DNA of 64,000 nucleotides from Piscirickettsiaceae bacterium (GTDB lineage: Bacteria; Pseudomonadota; Gammaproteobacteria; Nitrosococcales; Methylophagaceae), in NCBI GenBank assembly GCA_024685975.1, contig JAIBDZ010000001.1, forward strand, positions 62,001 through 126,000. The letters are read 5' to 3'. The notes beneath the pieces are model-generated. The model was not told the origin of the DNA, did no database searches, and worked only from the letters and a program-made list of their open reading frames with translations. The position numbers and the translations under genes are program-made. Below, in pieces: positions 46,782 to 55,225 of the stretch. Each line of letters starts with the position of its first letter. Positions within the stretch are counted from its first letter, which is position 1.

Positions 46782-47224
46782 TTATATGGCGCCCGATAAG
46801 CCGTTAAGGTAATCGATGTTGTGCCAATACGTCTGACATTAACCGTAATGACTCGAACGTTATTGATGCCATTGATAGTTTGGTTATCAATGGCAATGCT
46901 GACGTTATAATCGTCTAGGTTCGTGATGGTATTGCCTGTTTGGTCTATAACGCCATTATTTATTAAGCCATTATAGTCATCAACATTATCAAATGTGGCG
47001 CGGCCTTCTCCTGCATTAGTACCATCGGGATCCGTGATGGGCATGGCAGTGACTTCTTCGATATAGGCTTCTGCGATGGCAATTGATTGTTGTTGCATAA
47101 TAGGATCGGCGCTATGCAATACGGTGACATTGATTAACCCTAAGATACCGGCTAAAGCGGTACTAATGATCACGATACTGATAATCAATTCAACTAAGGT
47201 GACCCCTTGTTGTTTATAAGGCAC
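46778..47224 (-). CDS. mshD: MSHA minor pilin MshD
   Basis: A 148-residue prepilin beginning MPYKQQGVTLVELIISIVII, with the cleavable Gly and Glu +5. After the helix comes a short domain including AIAEAYIEEVTAMPITDPDG, characteristic of PulI/PilV/MshD-type minor pilins. Overlaps mshC by 11 bases and mshO by four. Confidence 0.88.
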   Translation of the reverse strand: MPYKQQGVTLVELIISIVIISTALAGILGLINVTVLHSADPIMQQQSIAIAEAYIEEVTAMPITDPDGTNAGEGRATFDNVDDYNGLINNGVIDQTGNTITNLDDYNVSIAIDNQTINGINNVRVITVNVRRIGTTSITLTAYRAPYN

Positions 47225-47678
47225 GGATAAACCCTGTGGTTTGGTCTATCTCGATGGTTTGTCCGGCAATCGCAATAGTGGCATTTTCAGTGCCATTACT
47301 GGAGACTTTTCCTGATGGATAAAACGTGATGAAAGCGGGCTGTGCTGTCATAGTCACGCCGTTCAGTTGTTGTTGGAAACCAAGTTCATTTGTTGTTGGA
47401 TGCATAACATCATGGTCGAAATTACCAGTATTACATGTGGCGGTTGTCATCACTTGATAAGAAGCTGTGCTGGCTTGAAACTGTGTTTGGCAGTTGGTTG
47501 CAATCGCCAATTTTTGGGCATAACGTAAAGCATTGGTGACGTCATCGACCATAGCGCGTTGTTCGAATGGGCTCGTTACAAAAAAGCGAGGTAGCACTGT
47601 GACGGACACAATGCTGATAAGCAATATGGCCATAACCAATTCAACGAGTGTGAAACCGTTATGAGGATGCGTCGGCAT
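47214..47678 (-). CDS. mshC: MSHA minor pilin MshC
   Basis: A 154-residue prepilin. ATG 47678 (MPTHPHNGFTLVELVMAILL) is chosen over the track's TTG at 47696, since it gives a short positively charged leader ending in the cleavage glycine. The C-terminal part (ALRYAQKLAIATNCQTQF) matches GspH/FimT-like pseudopilins. Two cysteines could form the usual disulphide. Confidence 0.88.
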   Translation of the reverse strand: MPTHPHNGFTLVELVMAILLISIVSVTVLPRFFVTSPFEQRAMVDDVTNALRYAQKLAIATNCQTQFQASTASYQVMTTATCNTGNFDHDVMHPTTNELGFQQQLNGVTMTAQPAFITFYPSGKVSSNGTENATIAIAGQTIEIDQTTGFIRAL

Positions 47679-47729
47679 GGCAATAACACATATCAAGGCA
47701 GGAACATAACCAGGATATGAATATTTTGA

Positions 47730-48182
47730 TTAGCAGTTATCCGAGACAATCGTATATGTGGGTTGTTCGCCTTGTGCTGAAGCTTGTTGATACTGTACTT
47801 CACAACCATTGACATTATCGAGTCGAAATTCTCTTCCCGTTAAAGTGAAGCCATTTAATTCGACAAGGTTGGTTAAGCCATCATTATTTTGTCTTGGATA
47901 TAAAAAGCGAACGGCAACATCACCGCCGGCTGTTGTGCTTTGTAAGCCATCACCATTGGCATCAACCCAGCCATTCCCTGCAGGATTAACATTGGAAATT
48001 AAGGCTTTGGCGTGAATCATGCTGCTGGCTGAACGTAATGCACCTTCCATGGCTTCAAGCGATGCAATTTTGGCATCTTTTTGTAAATTAACAAATTTGG
48101 GTAAGGCGGTCGCGGCTAAAATGCCTAAAATGACAATGACCATAACCAGTTCTATCAATGTGAAGCCTTGTTCTTTTTTCAT
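47730..48182 (-). CDS. mshA: MSHA-type major pilin
   Basis: A 150-residue type IV prepilin. ATG 48182 gives a short leader, MKKEQG, cleaved before FTLIELVMVIVILGILAATALP. The track start at 48245 adds 21 residues with no pilin character. The C-terminal domain has SLEAMEGALRSASSMIHAKA, a glycine-rich loop and a disulphide-type pair (GCEVQY and the terminal SDNC). This follows MshA-type pilins, which mediate attachment. It is the only major pilin here and has no mshB copy beside it. Confidence 0.9.
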   Translation of the reverse strand: MKKEQGFTLIELVMVIVILGILAATALPKFVNLQKDAKIASLEAMEGALRSASSMIHAKALISNVNPAGNGWVDANGDGLQSTTAGGDVAVRFLYPRQNNDGLTNLVELNGFTLTGREFRLDNVNGCEVQYQQASAQGEQPTYTIVSDNC

Positions 48183-48222
48183 TGAGATACTCTTTCTGGA
48201 TAATATATTTTCTATAAATAGA

Positions 48223-49452
48223 TCAGCGACCAATGGCTGCACCACTTAAATCCCACATGGGTAAGAATATACCAAGGGCTAAAACTAAGACTATGACACC
48301 AATCACAGTTATGAGGATTGGCTCTATTGCGCTGCTTAATTTTTTGGTGTCAAATTCGACCTCGCGTTCATAGAAATTGGCGACCTCTTCTAACATATCA
48401 TCAATAGCGCCACTGTCTTCACCAACAGAAATCATTTGTAATACCAAGGGAGTGAAAAGTTGGCTTGCGACGGCAGTACGAGTCAGTGATTCACCATGTT
48501 CCAACCCTTCTCGCATGGTCATCACTCGATCTTCCAGAAAGTCGTTATCAACGGCACGGCTAACGATAGCTAAGGTTTGGCTAATCGGTACGCCTGCTCG
48601 TGAGGCCATAGCAAAGGCTCGCGAAAAACGGGCTAAAGTGGCACGTTCGATGATGGAGCCGACCAATGGAAGACGTAATTTATATTTATCCCATTGATAT
48701 TTCCCGCGTTCAGTTTGCATATAGGTTTTGACGCCGAACAGGAGAAGAATGAATGCAGTGAATAAGGCGGGCCAATAATTGACGGTAAATTGTGATGTGT
48801 TTATCAGTAATTGCGTGGCCCAAGGTAAGTCACTGCCAAAACTATCGAAGACTTGGCTAAAAGAAGGGATAACAAAAATATTTAGAATAATAATTGCTAA
48901 CACCAATGAAACAATGACAAATAAGGGGTAGCGGGTGGCAGATTTGATTTGATCTTGCGTTTCTTTATCGATTTCAAGATAGAGATAAGTTTGATAAAAG
49001 GCTTGATCTAGTTGGCCTGTGCTTTCACCGACATTGACCATGCTAATAAATAATGGCGGGAAAATGGTTGGGAAACGTTGCATGCTCCCAGATAAGCTGC
49101 GGCCATTTTCTAGATCAGTGGCGACTTCATCAATAGCATGGGCAAGTCCTTTGTGCTCCATATGGGCTTTAATACCTTGCAAGGCGGGGAGGATGGAAAT
49201 GCCTGCTTTTAATAACGTAGCCATTTGTCGGCAAAACATAATAAGGTCAGTAATATGGGGAGTGTCATTGGTTTTGAGTTGAAACCATTTACTGCTCGAA
49301 TGAGGTGCTTTTAAAGTGACAAGATCAATCTGAATGGGAGTGATTCCTGCACTTTGTAGATAATTGGCCGTTTCATTACTCGAGTTAGCTTCATATTCTC
49401 CGGTGATTATCTCGCCAGTTTGGTTTCGCCCTTTATATTGGAAAAGTGCCAT
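48223..49452 (-). CDS. mshG: MSHA pilus platform protein MshG (PilC/GspF family)
   Basis: A 409-residue inner-membrane protein with two T2SSF domains. Each has a cytoplasmic helical bundle and a membrane helix (MFCRQMATLLKAGISILPAL; ARFSRAFAMASRAGVPISQT), plus a C-terminal membrane segment IEPILITVIGVIVLVLALGI. It forms the platform that the MshE ATPase drives. One base downstream of mshE. MshG rather than PilC by locus. Confidence 0.92.
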   Translation of the reverse strand: MALFQYKGRNQTGEIITGEYEANSSNETANYLQSAGITPIQIDLVTLKAPHSSSKWFQLKTNDTPHITDLIMFCRQMATLLKAGISILPALQGIKAHMEHKGLAHAIDEVATDLENGRSLSGSMQRFPTIFPPLFISMVNVGESTGQLDQAFYQTYLYLEIDKETQDQIKSATRYPLFVIVSLVLAIIILNIFVIPSFSQVFDSFGSDLPWATQLLINTSQFTVNYWPALFTAFILLLFGVKTYMQTERGKYQWDKYKLRLPLVGSIIERATLARFSRAFAMASRAGVPISQTLAIVSRAVDNDFLEDRVMTMREGLEHGESLTRTAVASQLFTPLVLQMISVGEDSGAIDDMLEEVANFYEREVEFDTKKLSSAIEPILITVIGVIVLVLALGIFLPMWDLSGAAIGR

Positions 49453-49453
49453 A

Positions 49454-51190
49454 TTAATCTACGGTAATATCTAAGCTAGTATCATTGATGACTTCGATGT
49501 CGCTAGCAATACGCATGACTTCTTCTAAAGTAGTGATGCCTTGCATCGCTAAGTCGAGAGCGCTTTGACTCAAGCTTTTAAAACCGGTTTGTTGTCGTGC
49601 TTGCTCGACAAAAGCAGGGTTATCATTTTGTTGTAAGCAATTTAATAATGTTGGCGTCATGATGAGTAATTCGTAGACACCAATACGGCCTCGGTAACCG
49701 GTATGATTACATTGACTGCACCCTTGCTGTTGTTGGAAGTTAGCATTGTCTGGCAGGTGGCCATGAATTTTTCCGATAATGACTTTATCTTGTTCACTTA
49801 AGATATGTGGGGTCTGGCATTCAGTACATAAGCGTCGAATCAACCGTTGGGCTAATACGGCTTCTAATGAGGAGGCGACGACAAATCCTTCGGCCTCCAT
49901 ATCAAGTAAGCGGCTAACAGTGCTGATGGCATTATTCGTATGCAAGGTTGAGAAGACTAAGTGGCCTGTCATCGCAGCACGTAGGCCTATATTAACGGTT
50001 TCTTTGTCTCGCATTTCCCCGATAAGAATGACATCGGGATCTTGACGTAGTGCTGTTCTTAATACGGTCGGGAATGTGAGCCCAATCTTTTCATGTACTT
50101 GCACTTGATTGATTCTGGGCAATTGATATTCGACTGGATCTTCTACCGTAATGATCTTTGTGCTGGCTTGATTAATTTCGTTTAAGGCGGTGTATAAAGT
50201 GGTTGTTTTACCACTCCCTGTCGGGCCTGTCACAAGGATTAAGCCGTGAGGTTTTTGAATTAAACTTCGAAAAGCGGTGGCGATCGATTCGGGTAAACCT
50301 AATTTATCAAAGTTTAATAAACCTTGAGAGTGGTCAAGTAGCCGCATGACGACTGATTCACCATGTACCATTGGCATTGTAGAAAGACGGACATCAATAT
50401 TTTTGTTTTTCACTTTAATGTTAAAACGGCCATCTTGAGGCAGTCGTTTTTCTGAAATATTGAGCCCAGCCATTAATTTGAGACGTGAGGTTAAGGCGGA
50501 TGCGATGCGGGATTCTTCAATGATTTGTTCTTGTAAAATACCATCAATGCGTTGGCGAATGCGTAAGGCGCCATGGTCGGGCTCAATATGAATGTCAGAG
50601 GCTTTCATGGTGACAGCGTCTTCAAAAATCGCTTGTAATAATTTGACGACGGGCGCTTCGGTACTGCTGGTGGTTTGGGTTAGGGTTTGTAAGTCAAAAT
50701 CAGTTTCGGATAGTTCGTCATCTAATACTTCGGCGAGGTTGTCGATTTGTTCGGTCTTTCGATACCCCGCATCTAAGTGATGGAATAAATCCTCTTCACT
50801 AATGGCGGCGACTTTTATGGGTTGTTTTAGTGCTTTTTGGATTTCATCATAAGCAAAAATATCACTTGGATCGGCCATACCAACTTGAATAATGCCATTT
50901 TGCTCAGAGAGCGCGATAGCACGAAAGCGTCGAGCGTGTATTTCAGGTAATTTCTGCAGAACGAGTTGATCGATGGGAAATTGTTTGAGATTGAGGTAGT
51001 CAATGCCTAACTGTCTTGATAATAAGTCGAGTAGTGCACTTTCTTGAATATAACCTAAATCGATTAAAGTCTTTCCAAGTTTTCGACGTGTTTTTTTCTG
51101 TTCTGCAAGGGCGACTTCAAGCTGTTGTTCTGTAATGAGTTGATTTTCCATCAACAAATCACCAATTCGAATTCGCTTTTTTATATCCAC
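49454..51190 (-). CDS. mshE: MSHA pilus assembly ATPase MshE (PilB/GspE family)
   Basis: Hexameric ATPase for pilus extension, 578 residues. N-terminal GspE_N domain (LLMENQLITEQQLEVALAEQ, LGKTLIDLGYIQESALLDLL), Walker A GPTGSGKTTTLYTALNEIN, Walker B ILIGEMRDKETVNIGLRA and a C-terminal four-cysteine zinc module (CTECQ then CSQCNHTGYRGRIGVYELL). In Vibrio cholerae the MshE N-terminal domain binds cyclic di-GMP through two RLGxx-(L)(V/I)xxG(F/Y)(L/I)xxxxLxxxLxxQ-like motifs. The two N-terminal repeats seen here resemble that pattern, so pilus control by c-di-GMP is plausible. Starts with GTG at 51190. Confidence 0.93.
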   Translation of the reverse strand: MDIKKRIRIGDLLMENQLITEQQLEVALAEQKKTRRKLGKTLIDLGYIQESALLDLLSRQLGIDYLNLKQFPIDQLVLQKLPEIHARRFRAIALSEQNGIIQVGMADPSDIFAYDEIQKALKQPIKVAAISEEDLFHHLDAGYRKTEQIDNLAEVLDDELSETDFDLQTLTQTTSSTEAPVVKLLQAIFEDAVTMKASDIHIEPDHGALRIRQRIDGILQEQIIEESRIASALTSRLKLMAGLNISEKRLPQDGRFNIKVKNKNIDVRLSTMPMVHGESVVMRLLDHSQGLLNFDKLGLPESIATAFRSLIQKPHGLILVTGPTGSGKTTTLYTALNEINQASTKIITVEDPVEYQLPRINQVQVHEKIGLTFPTVLRTALRQDPDVILIGEMRDKETVNIGLRAAMTGHLVFSTLHTNNAISTVSRLLDMEAEGFVVASSLEAVLAQRLIRRLCTECQTPHILSEQDKVIIGKIHGHLPDNANFQQQQGCSQCNHTGYRGRIGVYELLIMTPTLLNCLQQNDNPAFVEQARQQTGFKSLSQSALDLAMQGITTLEEVMRIASDIEVINDTSLDITVD

Positions 51191-51265
51191 TGTCGTTCTC
51201 GCTCGTGTATTGTCTATGTCGATTGTGTCATATCAGTCTGGGAGATGCGAGAGGATGCGTTAGAT

Positions 51266-51613
51266 TTATTGCATTATGACCCAAATTTTGTCGTTTTCAT
51301 CACATTCTATTGGATAGGCGATAAGGTGGTCGTCACGGCATGGACCACTGATACAGTATCCATCAGATGGGTTAAAGAGCGCGCCATGTGTGGCACATTG
51401 AATATGGGTGCGTTCGATAGAAAGAAAGTCATCAGGTTGCCAATTGAGGGGGACACCTAAATGAGGACAATGGTTTTTATAGCAATAGAGTTGGTCTTCA
51501 TAACGCACGAGGATGACGCTAATTGGGCTCCCATTTTCTTCAAGTGGTAAGGCAAATTCTCGGGTGGTTAATTCATGGATATCATTGGTATGGCAAAGAA
51601 AATGACGAGACAT
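51266..51613 (-). CDS. Rieske [2Fe-2S] ferredoxin-like protein
   Basis: A 115-residue soluble protein with a complete Rieske cluster-binding pair: C-x-H in KNHCPHLGVPLNW and C-x2-H in IQCATHGALFNPSDGYC. It is the size and type of small Rieske ferredoxins that act as electron carriers for oxygenases or stand alone. It lies between the msh locus and a sugar kinase; no oxygenase partner is in view. Three bases separate it from the upstream kinase gene, so they may be cotranscribed. Confidence 0.9.
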   Translation of the reverse strand: MSRHFLCHTNDIHELTTREFALPLEENGSPISVILVRYEDQLYCYKNHCPHLGVPLNWQPDDFLSIERTHIQCATHGALFNPSDGYCISGPCRDDHLIAYPIECDENDKIWVIMQ

Positions 51614-51615
51614 AA

Positions 51616-52500
51616 TTATGATTCTTTAAAAGTGAAGTCTGTCAGGACATTATCAAGTCCTGTTTGTTGGCAGGCATGACTGGCGAGTTGAGTGGCGAAA
51701 GCCAATGCTTGTGTTATGGAGTGTTGTTTGATGAATTGTCCGATCATTGCTGCATTAAACGTGTCGCCTGCACCGATAGTATCGTTTAAAAGAATTGTTG
51801 GGGTTGGGTGATGATATTGCGTTCCTACATGATCGATCGCCCAAGCACCGTCACTTCCCCAAGTACAGGTAGCGGGTGTGGCATAGTGTTGTGCAATGTC
51901 AGTTAATAAGGTGCTGGCTTGCTGGTGACCTTGGCTGAGTGCATAGTTTTTTGAGAAAAAAAGGTAGTCAGCAAAAGGGAGTAACGTGTGAATGCCTGGT
52001 CTGTCTTTCTCAATTTCAATTGAACAAGGAAGGGTAGGAGCCTGTTGTTTGAGATGGGCTAACATACGTGTGGTTTCGTCGATATGTCGACCTTCAAAAT
52101 GGATCCAATCAAACTGGTTGAGATCGATTTGTTTGAAATGTTCAAAGTCATATTCAGGGCAGTCACGCTGGTGCACGATAGTTCGACTACCATTGTCTTG
52201 GGCTAGAGTGATATACGATGTTGGCATGATGCCGGTAGTTTTATGCCAGCAAGCATCGGTGTTAATGCGATGGTGGGATAGGTTGTCGATAATGACTTGG
52301 CTATCAGGGGAATGAATCAGGACACCGGCCCAATGGCATTGGTGTCCTAATTGACTGAGAATAGATAAAGTATTGGTGGCGTTCCCGCCACGTATTTTAT
52401 GCTGTTCGATAGCCCTGACTTCACTATCTTGGTCTGGGTATTGTGGCACAACATTGACAATATCTAGGGTCGCGATGCCGACGGCAAGGATTTTAGCCAT
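51616..52500 (-). CDS. PfkB-family sugar kinase, ketohexokinase-like
   Basis: A 294-residue ribokinase-family enzyme. The N-terminal part, with DSEVRAIEQHKIRGGNATNT, and the central FDWIHFEGRHIDETTRML resemble what I recall of animal ketohexokinase more than typical bacterial PfkB kinases. The C-terminal anion-hole/catalytic motif NDTIGAGDTFNAAMIGQ carries the catalytic aspartate. Fructose or a related ketose is a reasonable but unproven substrate. It is three bases after adk and three bases before the Rieske gene. Confidence 0.85.
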   Translation of the reverse strand: MAKILAVGIATLDIVNVVPQYPDQDSEVRAIEQHKIRGGNATNTLSILSQLGHQCHWAGVLIHSPDSQVIIDNLSHHRINTDACWHKTTGIMPTSYITLAQDNGSRTIVHQRDCPEYDFEHFKQIDLNQFDWIHFEGRHIDETTRMLAHLKQQAPTLPCSIEIEKDRPGIHTLLPFADYLFFSKNYALSQGHQQASTLLTDIAQHYATPATCTWGSDGAWAIDHVGTQYHHPTPTILLNDTIGAGDTFNAAMIGQFIKQHSITQALAFATQLASHACQQTGLDNVLTDFTFKES

Positions 52501-52502
52501 AA

Positions 52503-53150
52503 CTAAATGGTGTCAAATATTTGCCCGATTTGACGTGTAATGTCATTGACATCGCCCGTGCCGGCAATGGTGTGTAATTTGTTTTGTTGTTGGTAATAAT
52601 TGACTAATGGTGATGTTTGTTGCTCGTAGACATTGAGTCGGTTAGCAATTGTTTCTTCAACATCATCAGCACGTTGGAAAAGTTCGCCTCCGCAATTATC
52701 GCAGATGCCTTCTTTTTGTGGTGGTGACAAGTGAACGTTATAGATTGCACCGCAGTCTTTGCAAGTACGACGGCCAGTAAGACGTTGCATGAGCTCTTCA
52801 AAGGCGACATCTAATAAGACGACACCTTGTAAAGGTTGATTAAGATCAGCCAGCATCGTATCTAAGGCTTCAGCTTGAGGGATATTACGTGGGAAACCAT
52901 CTAAAATATAACCATTTTTAGCATCTTGCTGAGAAATACGTTCTTTAATTAACCCCACAACAATGTCATCGGATACCAGAGCTCCGGCATCCATAGCGGC
53001 TTTGGCTTTTTGCCCTAACTCACTTCCTGCTGCCACTGCTGCGCGCAATAAGTCGCCAGTCGAAATTTGTGGAATGGCATATTGTTTGGATAAGACGACG
53101 CCTTGAGTTCCTTTACCTGAACCTGGCGCGCCGAGTAGTACTGTTCTCAT
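52503..53150 (-). CDS. adk: Adenylate kinase with four-cysteine LID
   Basis: Interconverts AMP, ADP and ATP. Start chosen at ATG 53150 (GAGG six bases upstream), giving MRTVLLGAPGSGKGTQG and 215 residues; the track start adds four. The P-loop GAPGSGKGT and the AMP-binding DGFPRNIPQAEAL segment are present. The LID domain has CKDCGAIYNV and GICDNCGGELF, a Cys4 zinc-binding arrangement usual in Gram-positive Adk. E. coli has replaced it with a hydrogen-bond network. Enzyme identity is certain. Confidence 0.97.
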   Translation of the reverse strand: MRTVLLGAPGSGKGTQGVVLSKQYAIPQISTGDLLRAAVAAGSELGQKAKAAMDAGALVSDDIVVGLIKERISQQDAKNGYILDGFPRNIPQAEALDTMLADLNQPLQGVVLLDVAFEELMQRLTGRRTCKDCGAIYNVHLSPPQKEGICDNCGGELFQRADDVEETIANRLNVYEQQTSPLVNYYQQQNKLHTIAGTGDVNDITRQIGQIFDTI

Positions 53151-53184
53151 GAATTGCCTCAAACGATGAATGTGAAATAAGCGG

Positions 53185-54036
53185 TCAGGCTGTGACCAAC
53201 ACTGACGTCAAGCTAGCAATTTTATCATTGACTTGCTGCATGATGATAGGGAGTTGTTGAGGATCCAGTTTGAGTTCTTTCCACGCTCGCTTATCAAACC
53301 GCGGTACATGGCGGTCTCCGGCATGTCCAAAGTGGCCGGTGCTGGTGACCATAATATCAGCCACGTGCACAACCGCGACTTCGATTGGGAAAACAGGGGC
53401 TTGTGTAGGAGTGTGATGATAGCGAATGACTTCTAACAAAGCTATGGGCAAATTCCATTTCTGGGCTAAGGCTTCTCCCACTTCAGTGTGGTCAAACCCA
53501 AAGAGCCTTTTTTCAGCTTCATAGACCGTTTCTTGGCCAAATAGCGCGCTGGTAATCGCTTCTTTAGCGAGCTCAGGAATGGTTTGGTATAGCACAAGAC
53601 TACCAATATTTTGTAATAAACCTGCGATAAAATATTGCTCTGTCGAGGCTAACTTACATTGCTTTGCGACTAGGCTTGACGTGATTGCACAGGCAATACT
53701 ATGTCGCCAGAAGTCATCCATTTTAATTAAGTCGGCGGGAATGCCTTTAAAGGCATTAATAACGGATGTGGCGAGGACTAATTGTGTTAATTCACGGGTG
53801 CCGACAATGGTGATTGCTCTTGAAATAGTGCTGATTTGAGAGGGGAAACCATAGTAAGGACTGTTAACAATTTTAAGCAGGCGGGATGTTAAAGCAGGAT
53901 CAGTATTAATGACTTGGCTAATATCTTCTGCTGATGCATTGTCATCATGGATTAACGCATCTAATTGTGAATACGTCGTGGGTGGGGAAACTAAATCGAG
54001 TGACTTTCCTATCAATGTATCTGGTGTGAATGACAT
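53185..54036 (-). CDS. HDOD-domain signalling protein
   Basis: A 283-residue HDOD protein (VSPPTTYSQLDALIHDDNAS, NTDPALTSRLLKIVNSPYYG, FIAGLLQNIGSLVLYQTIPE). Like the one at 10669 it has no second domain, but the two are clearly different in sequence. HDOD proteins without a partner domain act in motility, c-di-GMP and stress regulation. Its start lies two bases after the stop of the 47-residue ORF on the same strand, so it may share an operon with sppA. Confidence 0.88.
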   Translation of the reverse strand: MSFTPDTLIGKSLDLVSPPTTYSQLDALIHDDNASAEDISQVINTDPALTSRLLKIVNSPYYGFPSQISTISRAITIVGTRELTQLVLATSVINAFKGIPADLIKMDDFWRHSIACAITSSLVAKQCKLASTEQYFIAGLLQNIGSLVLYQTIPELAKEAITSALFGQETVYEAEKRLFGFDHTEVGEALAQKWNLPIALLEVIRYHHTPTQAPVFPIEVAVVHVADIMVTSTGHFGHAGDRHVPRFDKRAWKELKLDPQQLPIIMQQVNDKIASLTSVLVTA

Positions 54037-54038
54037 GA

Positions 54039-54182
54039 TTATTCGTCCTCAGATGCTGTATCAGTAGACTCAAGCTCCATGGTGAGGAGAACTTGGATGA
54101 CGGGATCATCTAGATCATTATGGCGAAATAGTGATTCACGAGCATGTTGAGTTGCTTTCGATTCATTATGTTGTTCAGACAT
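54039..54182 (-). CDS. Small 47-residue acidic protein of unknown function
   Basis: An ORF below the track's size cut-off: MSEQHNESKATQHARESLFR, ending ELESTDTASEDE. It starts three bases after the sppA stop with AAGGTG about nine bases upstream, and its stop precedes the HDOD start by two bases. The packing suggests a real gene in a three-gene operon. Acidic, no membrane segment or cysteine. I do not recognise the family. Confidence 0.6.
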   Translation of the reverse strand: MSEQHNESKATQHARESLFRHNDLDDPVIQVLLTMELESTDTASEDE

Positions 54183-54185
54183 GAT

Positions 54186-55181
54186 TTATTGCACCTTAAG
54201 TGTCGATAATTGTGTTATCGCTTGACCAATGCTGGTACCAAACCGACCGGCAAAACGGTCTAGGTAATTTGGCTGCGGTGTGTAATCGACGATGGTTTCT
54301 GCACCAATGATTTCTCTTGCAACGGTACTACTATTGGCTAAACCATCGATTAGACCTAATGGTAATGCTTGTTCACCAGACCAAAACAGGCCTGAGAAGA
54401 GATCGGGATCATCAGCTAGTTTATCGCCTCGACCTGCTTTGACGACATCGATAAATTGTTGATGAATATTATTTAGCATTGATTTTGCGTGTTGAATATC
54501 GTGTTCTTTCATTGGTAAGAATGGGTCAAGGAAGGCTTTATTTTCACCTGCCGTTAATGAACGGCGTTCCACGCCGATTTTTTCAATCACGTCGGTAAAA
54601 CCAAAACTATCCATGCGTACTCCAATTGAGCCAACAATGCTTGCTTTGTCAGCATAAATTTCATTGGCGCTGGCGGCAATATAGTAACCGCCGGAAGCAC
54701 ACACATCTTGAATGACGGCATAGACGGGGAAGTTAGGCCGAGTTTGTTTTAGACGTTTGATTTCATCATTGATAATACCGGCTTGTACTGGGCTACCGCC
54801 GGGGGTATTGAGTCTTAGAATCAAACCTTGTGCCTGTTCATTATCAAAGGCATCACGAATCCCCGTGACGATAGTATCGGCATTGGCATCCGCGTCCGCT
54901 GCAATGACACCATTGATGTCAACTAAAGCTGTATGGGCTTGGGTATGGGACTGAATTTCTGTGTTACCTGACATGGCCACAATAAAGATAGCGACTAGGT
55001 ATAAAAGAACTAGTCCTTTAAAAACATAACTCCAACGGCGGCTAGCACGTTGTTCTTTGATGGCTGCAAAAGCGAGGTCTTGTAATACTTTACGTTCCCA
55101 TGGGTTGTCATCTGCTTGACTTGACGTGTTGCGGTTATTCTCTGGAGGAAAGTCGCCAAAAGATGTCATTGTTTCGTCCAT
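54186..55181 (-). CDS. S49-family signal peptide peptidase (SppA-like)
   Basis: A 331-residue membrane-anchored serine protease. A single N-terminal transmembrane helix (GLVLLYLVAIFIVAMSG, about residues 51-67) is followed by the protease domain. The catalytic serine lies in DVCASGGYYIAASANEIYAD, followed by KASIVGSIGVRMDSFGFTDV. The length matches the short (36-kDa) bacterial SppA type that degrades cleaved signal peptides, rather than the long E. coli SppA. SohB is related but longer. The two small genes behind it probably share its transcript. Confidence 0.88.
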   Translation of the reverse strand: MDETMTSFGDFPPENNRNTSSQADDNPWERKVLQDLAFAAIKEQRASRRWSYVFKGLVLLYLVAIFIVAMSGNTEIQSHTQAHTALVDINGVIAADADANADTIVTGIRDAFDNEQAQGLILRLNTPGGSPVQAGIINDEIKRLKQTRPNFPVYAVIQDVCASGGYYIAASANEIYADKASIVGSIGVRMDSFGFTDVIEKIGVERRSLTAGENKAFLDPFLPMKEHDIQHAKSMLNNIHQQFIDVVKAGRGDKLADDPDLFSGLFWSGEQALPLGLIDGLANSSTVAREIIGAETIVDYTPQPNYLDRFAGRFGTSIGQAITQLSTLKVQ

Positions 55182-55225
55182 TTAAAGTAGTCAAAGGTAA
55201 ACCTCATCATACCAAAAGTTGACGA

